DNA of 64,000 bases from [Leptolyngbya] sp. JSC-1 (GCA_000733415.1 KL662191.1:4126308-4190307); one strand, 5' to 3'. Positions 27,152-36,176 are shown, numbered from the stretch's first letter. Made by a program: numbers and translations. Notes: generated by a model not told the origin, from the sequence alone.

Positions 27152-28438
27152 ATGGTGAATAATCTGAATTCTATGACAGCTCAGCCTGAAATGACAGGGC
27201 GCTACCTGGTGCTATTTCGTGAAGGTGCAGTGAATGAAGGCATGCAAACGCTGACTGAAGCGACTGGTCTTGGGATGGCTAGCGACGAGGCAGCAAATCC
27301 CCCGATTGTGTTGAGTACGCTGGGAGTGGCTGTGGTGGATGTTGCACCTGAGCAACTCCAGTCGGTGCGGGCTTCGGCAGAGGCCAACAGCGCCATTTTG
27401 GCGATTGAACCCGAACAGGTGGTCTATGCTCTAGAAGAACCAGACTTTATGCCACCCAAGCTAACGCAATCGAGTCAAAATCCGGATATTGCGGTGGATT
27501 ACCTCAGAGGGTATCGGGATGCAGTGAATCACCTGATTGGCAGTTTGCTCCCGGCTGAGCAGAGCCAGTTGACGCAGGCTGTAGATGAATCAGAATCAAC
27601 CTGGGGGCTGCAAGCCACGAGAGTTGTAAATTCCTGTTCTAGCGGCATAGGAATTAAGGTAGCGGTTCTCGATACGGGCTTTGATTTAAATCATCCTGAC
27701 TTTGTAGGTCGGGTCGTGGTTAGCAAGTCGTTTATTCCGGGTGAGGCCGTGCAGGATGGCAATGGTCATGGAACTCACTGTATCGGTACGGCCTGTGGTT
27801 CGCGTGCACCCGGTCGCTTACCCCGCTATGGGGCCGCCTATGAGGCAGAAATTTATGCTGGAAAAGTACTGAGCGATCGGGGCAGTGGAACCGACAGCGG
27901 CATTTTGGAGGGCATTGAATGGGCAATTTCTAACGGCTGTGAGATTATTTCTATGTCGTTGGGGGCACCCACTCAAATTGGCACGCGCTATTCACCCATC
28001 TACGAGGCAGTGGCGCAACGAGCGCTCCAGCGTGGAACGTTGATCATAGCCGCAGCAGGCAATGAAAGCCGTCGGGATTTGGGGATTTTTAATCCAGTGG
28101 CGCGTCCGGCCAACAGTCCCTCAATTCTGGCTGTGGGCGCTTTGGATTCAGATTTGCAAATGGCTCGCTTCTCAAATCGAGGTCTTAATCCTGACGGAGG
28201 GCAGGTGGATATTGCTGGTCCTGGGGTAGCGGTTTATTCAAGCTGGCCGATGCCAACTCAATATCGCACCATCAGCGGTACCAGTATGGCAACACCCCAT
28301 GTGGCTGGAATTGCAGCTCTTCATGCTGAACGGTCTGGATTGAGAGGCCAAGATTTATGGAATCTGCTGATGAAAACAGCTCGTCGGCTACCGCTAGCTT
28401 CAGAAGATGTGGGAGTTGGCTTGGTTCAAGCTCCGTAG
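27152..28438 (+). CDS. S8 family serine peptidase (subtilisin-like)
   Basis: A 428-residue protease. A domain of about 100 residues at the N-terminus (GRYLVLFREGAVNEGMQTL ... SAILAIEPEQVVYAL) looks like an I9-type propeptide. The catalytic triad is complete: Asp in VAVLDTGFDLNHPDF, His in GNGHGTHCIGTACG, Ser in ISGTSMATPHVAGIAALH; the oxyanion Asn is in IIAAAGNES. No signal peptide precedes the propeptide, so export is unclear and an intracellular role is possible. The next gene, 170 bp downstream, encodes a small protein resembling a second, free-standing propeptide/inhibitor domain. Confidence 0.93.
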   Translation: MVNNLNSMTAQPEMTGRYLVLFREGAVNEGMQTLTEATGLGMASDEAANPPIVLSTLGVAVVDVAPEQLQSVRASAEANSAILAIEPEQVVYALEEPDFMPPKLTQSSQNPDIAVDYLRGYRDAVNHLIGSLLPAEQSQLTQAVDESESTWGLQATRVVNSCSSGIGIKVAVLDTGFDLNHPDFVGRVVVSKSFIPGEAVQDGNGHGTHCIGTACGSRAPGRLPRYGAAYEAEIYAGKVLSDRGSGTDSGILEGIEWAISNGCEIISMSLGAPTQIGTRYSPIYEAVAQRALQRGTLIIAAAGNESRRDLGIFNPVARPANSPSILAVGALDSDLQMARFSNRGLNPDGGQVDIAGPGVAVYSSWPMPTQYRTISGTSMATPHVAGIAALHAERSGLRGQDLWNLLMKTARRLPLASEDVGVGLVQAP

Positions 28439-28614
28439 ATGATCCATAAAACCTCCATAGAATCTGAAGTCGATAATTTGTTGCGGCTAAAGATGACGTG
28501 ATCGCAATTCAGTTGAAGATTAAAGAAATAACAGCTTAGATCTCATACTTTTGGGTATGGGATCTGCTGTATTTAGAAGGCAAAATACAATATATAAGTA
28601 GACTGGTGAATACT

Positions 28615-28854
28615 ATGTCTGATCTAGAGGTAACGGTTTTAGTAGATGACCAACATCGAGAGCAACTCTCAGAAGTAGTTGAGGCCCTGCAAGCAGCAGG
28701 AATGAGGGTAGCACAGTGCATGCAGCAAATCGGTGTGGTTGCAGGAACGATTGAGTCTACACAAATGGATCGTCTTTGTCAGGTTGAAGGGGTGGCAGCA
28801 GTAGAACCATCCCAGTCGTATCAACTTGAACCACCGGATTCTGAGGTGCAGTAG
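28615..28854 (+). CDS. Small propeptide/inhibitor-I9-like protein
   Basis: 79 residues from the ATG at 28615 (a GTG at 28606 is the alternative). Its sequence, LEVTVLVDDQHREQLSEVV, then LQAAGMRVAQCMQQIGVVAG and QVEGVAAVEPSQSYQL, has the alpha/beta layout of inhibitor I9 domains, including the 'V.GV..VEp...y' ending common to subtilisin propeptides. Cyanobacterial relatives are often labelled ketohydroxyglutarate aldolase, which at this length cannot be right. Location right after an S8 protease gene suggests it folds, inhibits or targets that enzyme; this is inference. Confidence 0.72.
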   Translation: MSDLEVTVLVDDQHREQLSEVVEALQAAGMRVAQCMQQIGVVAGTIESTQMDRLCQVEGVAAVEPSQSYQLEPPDSEVQ

Positions 28855-28961
28855 AACAAAGGTGCAGTAGAACAATAGTGATTAGAAACCATGATTAAGC
28901 AAATAATGCCCGTCTACGCGGGCTAATCTCTGGTGGTTCTTGATCCAACTTCTAAATTAAC

Positions 28962-31118
28962 CTATCGATTAGGTGCGTAGTGGACTGTCAAAAGCTGGTC
29001 TACTGCCGGAGATTGGATTTCTTGGCGCTTGCCGTCGGGCCAGGTAATTTGAAGGGCTGCAGCGGCTAGCTGTTGTCCTAAACCAAAATATAGGCGGTAA
29101 TGGCCTTGCGAATAGTGCGAACCCTCAGCTTGCCCCACAGCCTGAAGCTGTTTGTGGTTAGCCGTGATTACTGTAACCTTGGCACCAATGGCTTGACGAT
29201 TGCCTTTTGGCCCTACGAGCTTGAGCTGAAGCCAGTGATTGTCTGTTAACTGGTTACGGTAAAGGGTTGCTTGTCCATAACCATTTTGAGTGAGTTGAAA
29301 CAACCCGTCTCGCGTACCGTTATTGTCGAGATCGGCCCAGGTGTGGTAGGCATGGTTGGTTGAAGGACTGGCAAACGCATCAGCTAAAAGGGATGGGGCT
29401 GCACTCAGCAATTGAGTTGCCTCAAATTGTTGGTTAGATAACTGACGATAGAGGCCACTGGGAGCAACATGGAGGTCTTGGAGGCCATCGTTGTCGTAAT
29501 CGACCCAGTTAGCGGTCAGGGCGTTTGTGGGTAAGCCAGCGGCTGCGGGGCTAATGGCGGTGTAGCGTCCACCTGTGTTGATTAACAACAAACTAGATTG
29601 GGGAGATGCTGCATAAACATCAATATCGCCATCTCGATCATAATCGGCAAGGGCTAGTTTTCTGATCTCGATTCCAGCAGCAGAAATACTTTGTCTTCGA
29701 CGAAACTGTTTGGCTTGTTTGCTGTAAAGTTCCAGTTTGCCGTTGCGGGCAATTAGCAACTCTTGAGCGCCATCATTGTCTGCATCTAACCATTCAAACT
29801 GAGTGGAATCACGAAAGTTGAGGTTTTGCTGAGCCGCGACGTTTGTAAACCGACCATTGGGCTGCTGCTGAAACAGTTGATTGGGGCTTTTTAGTCCTGC
29901 AATATACAAGTCGAGTCGATTGTCTTGGTTAAAATCCACCCAGGCAACTTTACGAGCACGGCATCCCTGTTTCTCGAATCCAAGTTGAGCAGCTCGATTT
30001 TTGAATCGACCATTGCCTAGGCTCGTGAAGAATTCGTCTTTGGGTTGACTGGCACTGGGGAATTTGAGAATTTGGCCACGCAATCCTCCTCTAGCCATAA
30101 ATACATCCAGCCGGCCATCGCCTTGATAATCAGCCCAAGCCATACTGTGTCGATCGCGCAACTGTAATTTAAATTGGTGATTTTTGGGATGAATTTGTCG
30201 TCCGCCCACATATACCTGCTGTAGCTGTAATGGCTTCTCCAGCTTAAACGAGTAATTGGTCTCCGAGAATCTGGTGTTTAACACCAAGTGTCCATTCGGG
30301 CGAATTTTGAATCGGATCCGGGTTCGTCGTCCCTGTTGCCAGGGGAAGTGTTTGAGTTGGGCATTGGCTTGATGTCGGCTCATAATCTGGATATTGGATT
30401 TACGCGTTCTGGGTGAGGGAAGTACAATTTCACCCTGAATCGGTTTACTGCCTTGCTGTAATCGGAGATGCAATTCATTATCCATGCGGCGATAGATATG
30501 GAATCCTTTGAGGTGAAACGGCGGCGTATAATTGAAGTCTCCAAATCCAGGAAACTTGCGGTCTTGATCCAGATTCCATTGGGATAAAACATCAGTAAAG
30601 CTGCCGGATGGGCTACCCAGCAGCAGGTTCTCGGTGGCATTGTGATTGGTGGTAAAAACATCAAAAATATTGTCGTTATTAGCATCTACAACCCCCAGAT
30701 CGTATAACCAGCCCTGTTTGAGGGGAAATGGAGACGACTCGAATCCAGTTGTGTTACTGATTGCTCTATCTAAGTTAGGGGAGAGGTCGCCTTGGCTTAA
30801 GCAAGATTGACAGCCACAGCATCCGTAGATGCGTTGGCTTGTCTGTTTACGGATATTAATGCGTTGCCTTTGGTGTCTGCCAGAGCCTAATTTTGATAAA
30901 TTCAGAGACGCTTTACTAGAAATAGACGCTGGTCTGCTTGAGATGTTTTTATTTTCGGCACGATTTCGAGCAAAATGGTTTGGCAAGATTGTTTCCAACA
31001 ATTGCTTAGGACTTTTAGAGCCTAGATTGAAGTACCGATTAGTTTGTTGATGCGCAGGCCAATTGTTAGCCTGTCCAGATTGTAGGTGGCTTAGCATATT
31101 TGTTAAGTTTGAGTGCAT
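28962..31118 (-). CDS. VCBS/FG-GAP repeat protein with C-terminal ASPIC/UnbV domain
   Basis: About 718 residues from the ATG at 31118; a TTG at 31265 would add 49 unconvincing residues. At least six calcium-binding FG-GAP-type repeats are visible (DANNDNIFDVF, DFNQDNRLDLYIAG, DADNDGAQELLIA, DYDRDGDIDVYAA, DYDNDGLQDLHVA, DLDNNGTRDGLF), predicting a beta-propeller. The end (QLKLVGPKGNRQAIGAKVTV ... ITWPDGKRQEIQSP) is the ASPIC/UnbV module of CRTAC1-like proteins. A Cys cluster CCGCQSC is at about residue 100. No classical signal peptide is seen although the family is usually extracellular. The substrate or partner is unknown. Confidence 0.85.
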   Translation of the reverse strand: MHSNLTNMLSHLQSGQANNWPAHQQTNRYFNLGSKSPKQLLETILPNHFARNRAENKNISSRPASISSKASLNLSKLGSGRHQRQRINIRKQTSQRIYGCCGCQSCLSQGDLSPNLDRAISNTTGFESSPFPLKQGWLYDLGVVDANNDNIFDVFTTNHNATENLLLGSPSGSFTDVLSQWNLDQDRKFPGFGDFNYTPPFHLKGFHIYRRMDNELHLRLQQGSKPIQGEIVLPSPRTRKSNIQIMSRHQANAQLKHFPWQQGRRTRIRFKIRPNGHLVLNTRFSETNYSFKLEKPLQLQQVYVGGRQIHPKNHQFKLQLRDRHSMAWADYQGDGRLDVFMARGGLRGQILKFPSASQPKDEFFTSLGNGRFKNRAAQLGFEKQGCRARKVAWVDFNQDNRLDLYIAGLKSPNQLFQQQPNGRFTNVAAQQNLNFRDSTQFEWLDADNDGAQELLIARNGKLELYSKQAKQFRRRQSISAAGIEIRKLALADYDRDGDIDVYAASPQSSLLLINTGGRYTAISPAAAGLPTNALTANWVDYDNDGLQDLHVAPSGLYRQLSNQQFEATQLLSAAPSLLADAFASPSTNHAYHTWADLDNNGTRDGLFQLTQNGYGQATLYRNQLTDNHWLQLKLVGPKGNRQAIGAKVTVITANHKQLQAVGQAEGSHYSQGHYRLYFGLGQQLAAAALQITWPDGKRQEIQSPAVDQLLTVHYAPNR

Positions 31119-31291
31119 GAGAAAGTTGCGTGCCGTTCTAGAGCAGGAGGCAAGCAGCAGAGTAGTTTTCTGACTTGAATGGGTTAGTGAAATTAGCCAG
31201 GCAAAGTCAGCAGAGCCGGCTCCAAACTCCCTACAGATAGATTCCAGAGCTTGAACTGCAATCAAACCCTAGATGCAATTGGTTCTGCCGT

Positions 31292-31366
31292 AGAGATATA
31301 GTGTTTGCCAGAAGAGATAGGACATTGTTGTAGGTGCAAACACGTCCACAACAATATCTCTGTCCT
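31292..31366. repeat. Nested inverted repeats with alternative pairings
   Basis: Perfect complementary pairs are AGAGATAT (31292-31299)/ATATCTCT (31354-31361), GTGTTTGC (31301-31308)/GCAAACAC (31336-31343), AGGACA (31319-31324)/TGTCCT (31361-31366) and ATTGTTGT (31324-31331)/ACAACAAT (31348-31355). Several of these cannot form at the same time. Confidence 0.75.
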
Positions 31367-31676
31367 AACTGTCATGGCGACGACTATGCATTTAGAACGA
31401 CAGAGAAACTAAATTGCTAATCGCTTAGTAAATTGCTAAGTAAACAATAGGGAAATGCTCGCTTCTGATTACTGGCTCTTGCTTGGGAGTACTGTTTTTG
31501 CAAGCAGCTTGATGCATTGATTCTTGATGCATTGATCCGATGCACCTGATTTGAAATGCGAAGCGCTTTCATGCAGGTGGTTAAAATCAATCTAGCCTCG
31601 TTTTAGTCAATTAGGAGTCAGATCGCAGTCATCATAAAGTCAGAACAGAATTATTAAATTGTCAGAATATAGTCAA

Positions 31677-31733
31677 CTACAGCCTTTTCCAGGCTAATGA
31701 AGTACAAAAAATGGGTGCAGGGGCCGTGCCCCT
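31677..31733 (+). repeat. Dispersed palindromic repeat, copy 1
   Basis: About 57 bp beginning ctacagccttttccaggct and ending tgcaggggccgtgcccct. It is roughly 85-90 % identical, in the opposite orientation, to 57873-57930. It contains two internal hairpins (AGCCT/AGGCT and AGGGGC/GCCCCT). Confidence 0.85.
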
Positions 31734-32265
31734 GCGTGGGGGCGAATCCCCCACACCCCTCGTACCTTACCAGAGTGGGAAAAGCTATATTACTCCGGCA
31801 ATGTGAAAGAATGCCCCCTAGCTCCCCAATTTTGGGGGAACCCGCTCGTAACTCTTCAAAGTTCGCAGTATTGGGGGTTTGGGGGCAGCGAAGGCTTGGA
31901 CCTCCCTGCCGGTATGCTCCTGCCTGCATTCTCTAACCCTGCCGAAGTAATACACCAGAGAATGGGGATAAAATTGCTTATCCGGAACCATATTGTAAAT
32001 ATCAGACAAATAAATTGTGAATGTTTCGTAGACACAGTTATGTGGGTAATTTAATTTGTTAAATCAGCGGCCTCAGTATGGCGACAAAATTCAAACGTAG
32101 ACTCGAGACAGGCTAGTCATCTGTTCTGAGCAGATTCTGAGCGACTGATTCAGCGATTCGTGACTCCTATCTCTGACTCGTACTCAGCAGATATTCACAA
32201 TTCATTGAAGACTGCTATATAGTGGCTGGTAATCAATAGCACCCATCAACTGATTTTGGTATCTT

Positions 32266-33015
32266 ATGCAGCGCCCCATTCGAATTAATGTAATTAACGG
32301 CAACACGTTTGAGCCAATGACCCAGGGGATTGATGAATCTGCGCAGGCGGCTTGTTTCCCTGGGACTGAGGTGGTGACGACGCAGCCCAAGGCTGGTCCT
32401 CAATCGTTGGAATGCTATTACGATGAGTATTTGGCAATTCCGGGCATTCTGGAACAAATTATCCTGGCTAACCATGATTTTGATGCCTTTGTGATTGCCT
32501 GCTGGGGAGATCCAGGGCTGGAAGCGGCTCGCGAAATCACGACCAAGCCAGTGATTGGGATTGCGGAAGCCAGTATGTATGTAGCGAATATGCTGGCAGC
32601 TCGCTGGGGGGTAGTAACGACGCAGCATCGCACGCTGGATATTATTGAAAAGACGATTTATAAGGCTGGCTTTGCCCATCGCTGTGTTTCGATCCGCACA
32701 ACTGGCTTAGCAGTCATTGAAACAGAGACAGCCCGCCAAGCAACGATTGACGCGCTAGAGCAGGTTGGACGACTGGCAATCACTGAAGATAAGGTGGAAG
32801 CCCTCTGTCTAGGCTGTGCAGGGATGAGTCGATTAGATGTGGAATTGGAACAGCGTTTGGAAGTTCCGGTGATTGATGCAGTAGCAGCGGCGGTGAAGCT
32901 GGCAGAAGCCTTGGTTGGGCTGAAGAAGCAAACGAGTAAAGCGCTAACCTACCAATTTCCGGGGATCAAACCGATCAAGGGTTTTCCTGAGCATATGCAA
33001 CCGCCGTTTTGCTAA
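32266..33015 (+). CDS. Asp/Glu/hydantoin racemase family protein
   Basis: A 249-residue cofactor-independent racemase-fold protein. The two catalytic cysteines of the superfamily are in the expected places: FVIACWGDPGLEAAREI and ALCLGCAGMSRLDVEL. The N-terminus IRINVINGNTFEPMTQGID resembles hydantoin racemase (N-P-N/T substrate loop), and GIAEASMYVANMLAARWGVV is the usual 'PviGi.eA....a..lg..f.viTt' element. Substrate (5-substituted hydantoin, Asp, Glu or another amino acid) cannot be decided, and no hydantoinase gene is adjacent. ATG at 32266. Confidence 0.88.
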   Translation: MQRPIRINVINGNTFEPMTQGIDESAQAACFPGTEVVTTQPKAGPQSLECYYDEYLAIPGILEQIILANHDFDAFVIACWGDPGLEAAREITTKPVIGIAEASMYVANMLAARWGVVTTQHRTLDIIEKTIYKAGFAHRCVSIRTTGLAVIETETARQATIDALEQVGRLAITEDKVEALCLGCAGMSRLDVELEQRLEVPVIDAVAAAVKLAEALVGLKKQTSKALTYQFPGIKPIKGFPEHMQPPFC

Positions 33016-33226
33016 CCAGCGCCGCATAGTTTTGATAGATTCCTGCTTTCTGTTGGTGCGATCCTTGCTTTGCTGACAGCAATGTCTAGAGCATGAGCCA
33101 TTGCATCATCAGCGTTCTTACCAGCCAAGCCATGAAGTGCATAAATATGCTGAGCTGCACCTAAATAAGTCATGGAGCTGATAGATCCCTGTCAGCTCTG
33201 GCTCCCTCTTCTTGGAGGAATCAACC

Positions 33227-33565
33227 ATGCGGTCTTCTATTGAAATTAACCCCCCAGCTAGAGTGCATCAGCAGACGGCTCCACATCTGTTTCTTTTGCT
33301 GAGTTTGAGCAAATCCGAAGTCGAGATGCTGCGATGGCACCAGCAGAACAGGTACTGCGTGGAACAGCTCGAATGTGTAGTTTCTCGCTCCGATCTGAGG
33401 GAATTAATTCAATGGGCGTTGCAGCAGAGTTATGCTCCAACCCTAACTACGGAAGAAAAATTACAGCTCTTGGATCTGGCCTGGAACGTACAGCAGTTGC
33501 TATGGGCAGATGATACGGTCAACGAACAGCAAATGACTTGCATTTATCCTGAACTGCACAAATGA
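33227..33565 (+). CDS. Hypothetical protein
   Basis: 112 residues from the ATG at 33227, chosen because a strong ribosome-binding site (ggagga, 33214-33219) lies 7 bases upstream; a TTG at 33212 would sit on top of it. The sequence is soluble and mainly helical (SLSKSEVEMLRWHQQNRYCV, LRELIQWALQQSYAP, EEKLQLLDLAWNVQQLLWA). No family is recognised. Its last 22 bases overlap the 3' end of the convergent GGDEF-EAL gene. Confidence 0.7.
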   Translation: MRSSIEINPPARVHQQTAPHLFLLLSLSKSEVEMLRWHQQNRYCVEQLECVVSRSDLRELIQWALQQSYAPTLTTEEKLQLLDLAWNVQQLLWADDTVNEQQMTCIYPELHK

Positions 33566-35781
33566 AATTTGCCTGATGGTAATACGTCGCATCGCTGTTT
33601 CAACATCTCCGTTGCAGAATTAGCTGGAATAGCCGGAGAAAATAGATATCCCTGGACATATTCACAGCCCAATTGCTGGAGGCGAGCCAGTTGGGATTGA
33701 TGTTCTACTCCTTCAGCAATCACCTTCATGTTCAAACTATGGGCCAGCACTACAATCGATTCAGTAATTTTGAGGCTTTCATCGTTATCGCAGAGGTCTT
33801 TGACAAAGGAGCGATCCACCTTGAGGTGATTCACCGGAAAGCGGTGCAAATAGCTCAGTGAAGAATAGCCAGTACCAAAATCATCGAGGCTGAGTTTAAT
33901 ACCAGTAGCACTGAGCTGCTTTAACCGATCGCCAGCCACTTCGGTATTTGTGATCAGGGAGCTTTCGGTGACTTCTAGCTTCAGGTGATGAGGTTCTAGC
34001 CCTGTTTCTGCCAGAATCTGGGTAATGCGGTCAGTAATATCGGGCTGAAGCAACTCGCGTCCGGATAGGTTAACGCTCATGTATCGCAAGCCGCTATTGG
34101 GAAACTCTGCTTTCCAGTGCTGCATTTGGTGACAGGCTTCCCAGAGAATCCAGCGGCCCAGCGGAATAATCAGCCCGGTTTCTTCAGCAATTGGGATAAA
34201 TTCGGCAGGCGCGATCATGCCTCTGGTGGGGTGGTGCCAGCGCAGCAGTGCCTCAAAGCCAATAATTTCGTGGGTAGCGGTGGCTAGAATCGGCTGATAG
34301 TAAAGCTCTAGCTCTTGTCGTTCGATGGCCAGCCGCAGATCGGTCTCCAGATGCAGCCGTTGCACCACCTGTGCATGCATCACGGTGTCAAATACCGAGT
34401 AGCGCGACTTGCCTTCAGCTTTAGCTCGATACATCGCGATATCGGCATTGCGGAGAAAATCTACGGCTGTTTGATCAGAAAAATCAAACTGCTCGGAACC
34501 GCTCTTGTTTAACACGATGCCAATACTGGTATTGAGGAAAACCTCGTAGTCTTCCAGCTTAAAGGTTTGGCTCATGGCCGTCAGAATCCGGTCGGCTACC
34601 TGAATCGCGTCGGCTAAATCCTGGGTATTTTTGAGCAAAATGGTAAATTCATCGCCGCCGAATCGGGCCAGTACAGCCTGATTTTGCTCCACACGGCTTG
34701 CAGAGCCATCGTGCTCCGCACGGCTTGCAGAGCCATCGGTCAAACAACTGCGCAACCGCTGGGCTACCGCCTTCAATAAATGGTCGCCCTGCTCATGGCC
34801 CAAACTGTCGTTGATCAGCTTGAATGAGTCCAAATCCAGTAAAAACACCGCAAATCGGTACCCTGGGTCATGCTTGGCCTGGGTAATGGCCGTTTCTAGC
34901 GCCGACATGAAGGCTACCCGATTCGGTAATCCGGTCAGGGCATCGTGATAAGCGCCGTAGCGCAGTTTTTCTTCTGCCTGTTTTCGCTCGCTAATGTCTT
35001 GAAAGGCAACGATGGCATAGACGACTTCGTTTTGGCTATCGCGGATTGGCGTACCAGATACCTCCAGCGGAATTCGCTGCGCGTCTCGTTCAATTTCAAT
35101 ATTGTCAACGGTGGAGTTTTCACCTTGCAAGGCCCGTATGCCCGGCAGTTGCTCTAGCGGATAGGATTGCTGGGAGCCAGCAATGTAGGTGGAGTAGGGC
35201 AAGTCCGGGGAGGTTCCCGGCAGCAGTTCGTTGCCCAACAGGTCGCGTGCCCGTTGGTTCGTGTAGTAGGTTTGCCCCCGGCGGTCATGTACCCCTACCG
35301 CCACCGGAATCGCTTCCAGGAATTGCCGCAGCCGTCGTTCGCTTTGCAGTAGAGCCGCATGCTGTTCCAGCAATTGTTTGTCTTGAGTGTAGCGGCGTAG
35401 AGCCTCACGTACCGTCAGGCGCAGGTCAGTTTCGTCCCAGGGTTTGCAGACATAGCGGTACAGGCTGGCCGAATTAATCACATTGACTACAGCTTCGAGG
35501 TGGGTTTGGCCGGTCAGCAAAATTTTCAGCGTTTTGGGATACTGGGCGTGCAGTCGAATCAGCAGCTCATCGCCCGCCATGCCTGGCATGATTTGATCGC
35601 AGAGAATCAGCGGAATTTCAGTTGCGGCAGCAGTCAGTTCACTAAACAGCTCCAGCGCTTCTTCACCACTTTCGGCTAGCTCGATTTCGTAGTCGTCTCC
35701 AATCAGACGAGTGAGTTGGTCACGTAAGCTGAGCAAGACCAGTCGCTCATCATCTACGCAAACGATTGTGCCTTTACTCAT
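33544..35781 (-). CDS. REC-PAS-GGDEF-EAL cyclic-di-GMP signalling protein
   Basis: About 745 residues from the ATG at 35781. The receiver (TIVCVDDERLVLLSLRDQL; phospho-acceptor in LCDQIMPGMAGDELL; VCKPWDETDL) is followed by a PAS domain (LRQFLEAIPVAVGVHDRRGQ), a GGDEF domain with intact active site RFGGDEFTILL, and an EAL domain with FEALLRWHHP, the metal-binding LSLDDFGTGYSSLSYLHRFP and VIAEGVEHQSQL. Both synthase and phosphodiesterase sites look intact. A 27-bp tandem repeat inserts DGSASRAEH/DGSASRVEQ into the GGDEF domain. It overlaps the preceding receiver gene by 8 bases and is the third gene of a kinase-receiver-effector operon. Confidence 0.95.
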   Translation of the reverse strand: MSKGTIVCVDDERLVLLSLRDQLTRLIGDDYEIELAESGEEALELFSELTAAATEIPLILCDQIMPGMAGDELLIRLHAQYPKTLKILLTGQTHLEAVVNVINSASLYRYVCKPWDETDLRLTVREALRRYTQDKQLLEQHAALLQSERRLRQFLEAIPVAVGVHDRRGQTYYTNQRARDLLGNELLPGTSPDLPYSTYIAGSQQSYPLEQLPGIRALQGENSTVDNIEIERDAQRIPLEVSGTPIRDSQNEVVYAIVAFQDISERKQAEEKLRYGAYHDALTGLPNRVAFMSALETAITQAKHDPGYRFAVFLLDLDSFKLINDSLGHEQGDHLLKAVAQRLRSCLTDGSASRAEHDGSASRVEQNQAVLARFGGDEFTILLKNTQDLADAIQVADRILTAMSQTFKLEDYEVFLNTSIGIVLNKSGSEQFDFSDQTAVDFLRNADIAMYRAKAEGKSRYSVFDTVMHAQVVQRLHLETDLRLAIERQELELYYQPILATATHEIIGFEALLRWHHPTRGMIAPAEFIPIAEETGLIIPLGRWILWEACHQMQHWKAEFPNSGLRYMSVNLSGRELLQPDITDRITQILAETGLEPHHLKLEVTESSLITNTEVAGDRLKQLSATGIKLSLDDFGTGYSSLSYLHRFPVNHLKVDRSFVKDLCDNDESLKITESIVVLAHSLNMKVIAEGVEHQSQLARLQQLGCEYVQGYLFSPAIPANSATEMLKQRCDVLPSGKFHLCSSG
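34686..34739. repeat. In-frame 27-bp tandem repeat within the GGDEF domain
   Basis: Two copies, 34686-34712 and 34713-34739, differ at two positions and encode a nine-residue unit. Each unit contains the palindrome gctccgcacggcttgcagagc (arms GCTC/GAGC and GCA/TGC). Confidence 0.9.
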
Positions 35782-36175
35782 CGACTTGCTCCAAACCCGA
35801 TCGGATGACACCAATTAGTGTGGCTTCATCCCACGGTTTGGGAATGTAGGCGTGAAGGTTGGCAAATTGACGGGCATTTTCGATTGCTGCTTCATCGACC
35901 TGTCCTGACAACAAAACCGTGACAATCTTAGGAAACCGCTGGTGTACTTTGATCAAGAATTCATCTCCACGCATACCGGGCATGAGCCAGTCAGAAACAA
36001 TAATCAAAATTCTGATTTGCTCTAGGCTCAACTCTTCAATGACTTCCCAAGCTTCATCAACTGTTTCGGCAAATTCATACCGATACTGATCACCAAAATG
36101 TTTCAGAATTTGATCCCGCAAACTTAACAGGACAATTCGCTCATCATCTACACATAAAATAGCTTGGTCGGACAT
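35774..36175 (-). CDS. Single-domain response regulator (receiver only)
   Basis: 133 residues from the ATG at 36175 (MSDQAILCVDDERIVLLSLR); an upstream extension of 19 residues would lie inside the kinase gene and is rejected. Phospho-acceptor Asp is in IIVSDWLMPGMRGDEFL, with the conserved Lys in AYIPKPWDEATL. No output domain, so it relays phosphate or acts by binding a partner. It starts one base after the histidine-kinase stop codon and overlaps the GGDEF-EAL gene by 8 bases, so the three are translationally coupled. Confidence 0.93.
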   Translation of the reverse strand: MSDQAILCVDDERIVLLSLRDQILKHFGDQYRYEFAETVDEAWEVIEELSLEQIRILIIVSDWLMPGMRGDEFLIKVHQRFPKIVTVLLSGQVDEAAIENARQFANLHAYIPKPWDEATLIGVIRSGLEQVDE

Positions 36176-36176
36176 T

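Larger units (their letters stand above)
31119..32265. other. Divergent intergenic region, 1.1 kb, repeat-rich
   Basis: Between the VCBS gene (minus) and the racemase gene (plus). It holds the alternative-hairpin block 31292-31366, a copy of a dispersed palindromic repeat (31677-31733), and a G/C-run stretch (about 31735-31900, 'ccccctagctccccaattttggggg') of the kind also seen at 57.5-57.7 kb. Short open frames at 31650-32050 follow the repeat's composition and are not supported as genes. Confidence 0.55.

Noticed and set aside
28669..28875. Reading the 28615-28854 product as ketohydroxyglutarate aldolase
   Set aside because: A 79-residue protein is far too small for the TIM-barrel aldolase and has no Schiff-base Lys context; the I9-like reading fits better.
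31654..32054. Several overlapping frames of 60-90 codons on both strands
   Set aside because: They translate the G/C-run repeats and the dispersed palindrome; frames on both strands are equally open, a sign of repeat composition rather than coding.
33012..33173. A 53-codon minus-strand frame (MTYLGAAQHIYALHGLAGKN ...) between the racemase and hypothetical genes
   Set aside because: It looks protein-like (helical, balanced composition) but has no ribosome-binding site, no recognised family, and overlaps the racemase stop. It could be a small gene or a fragment; evidence is too thin.
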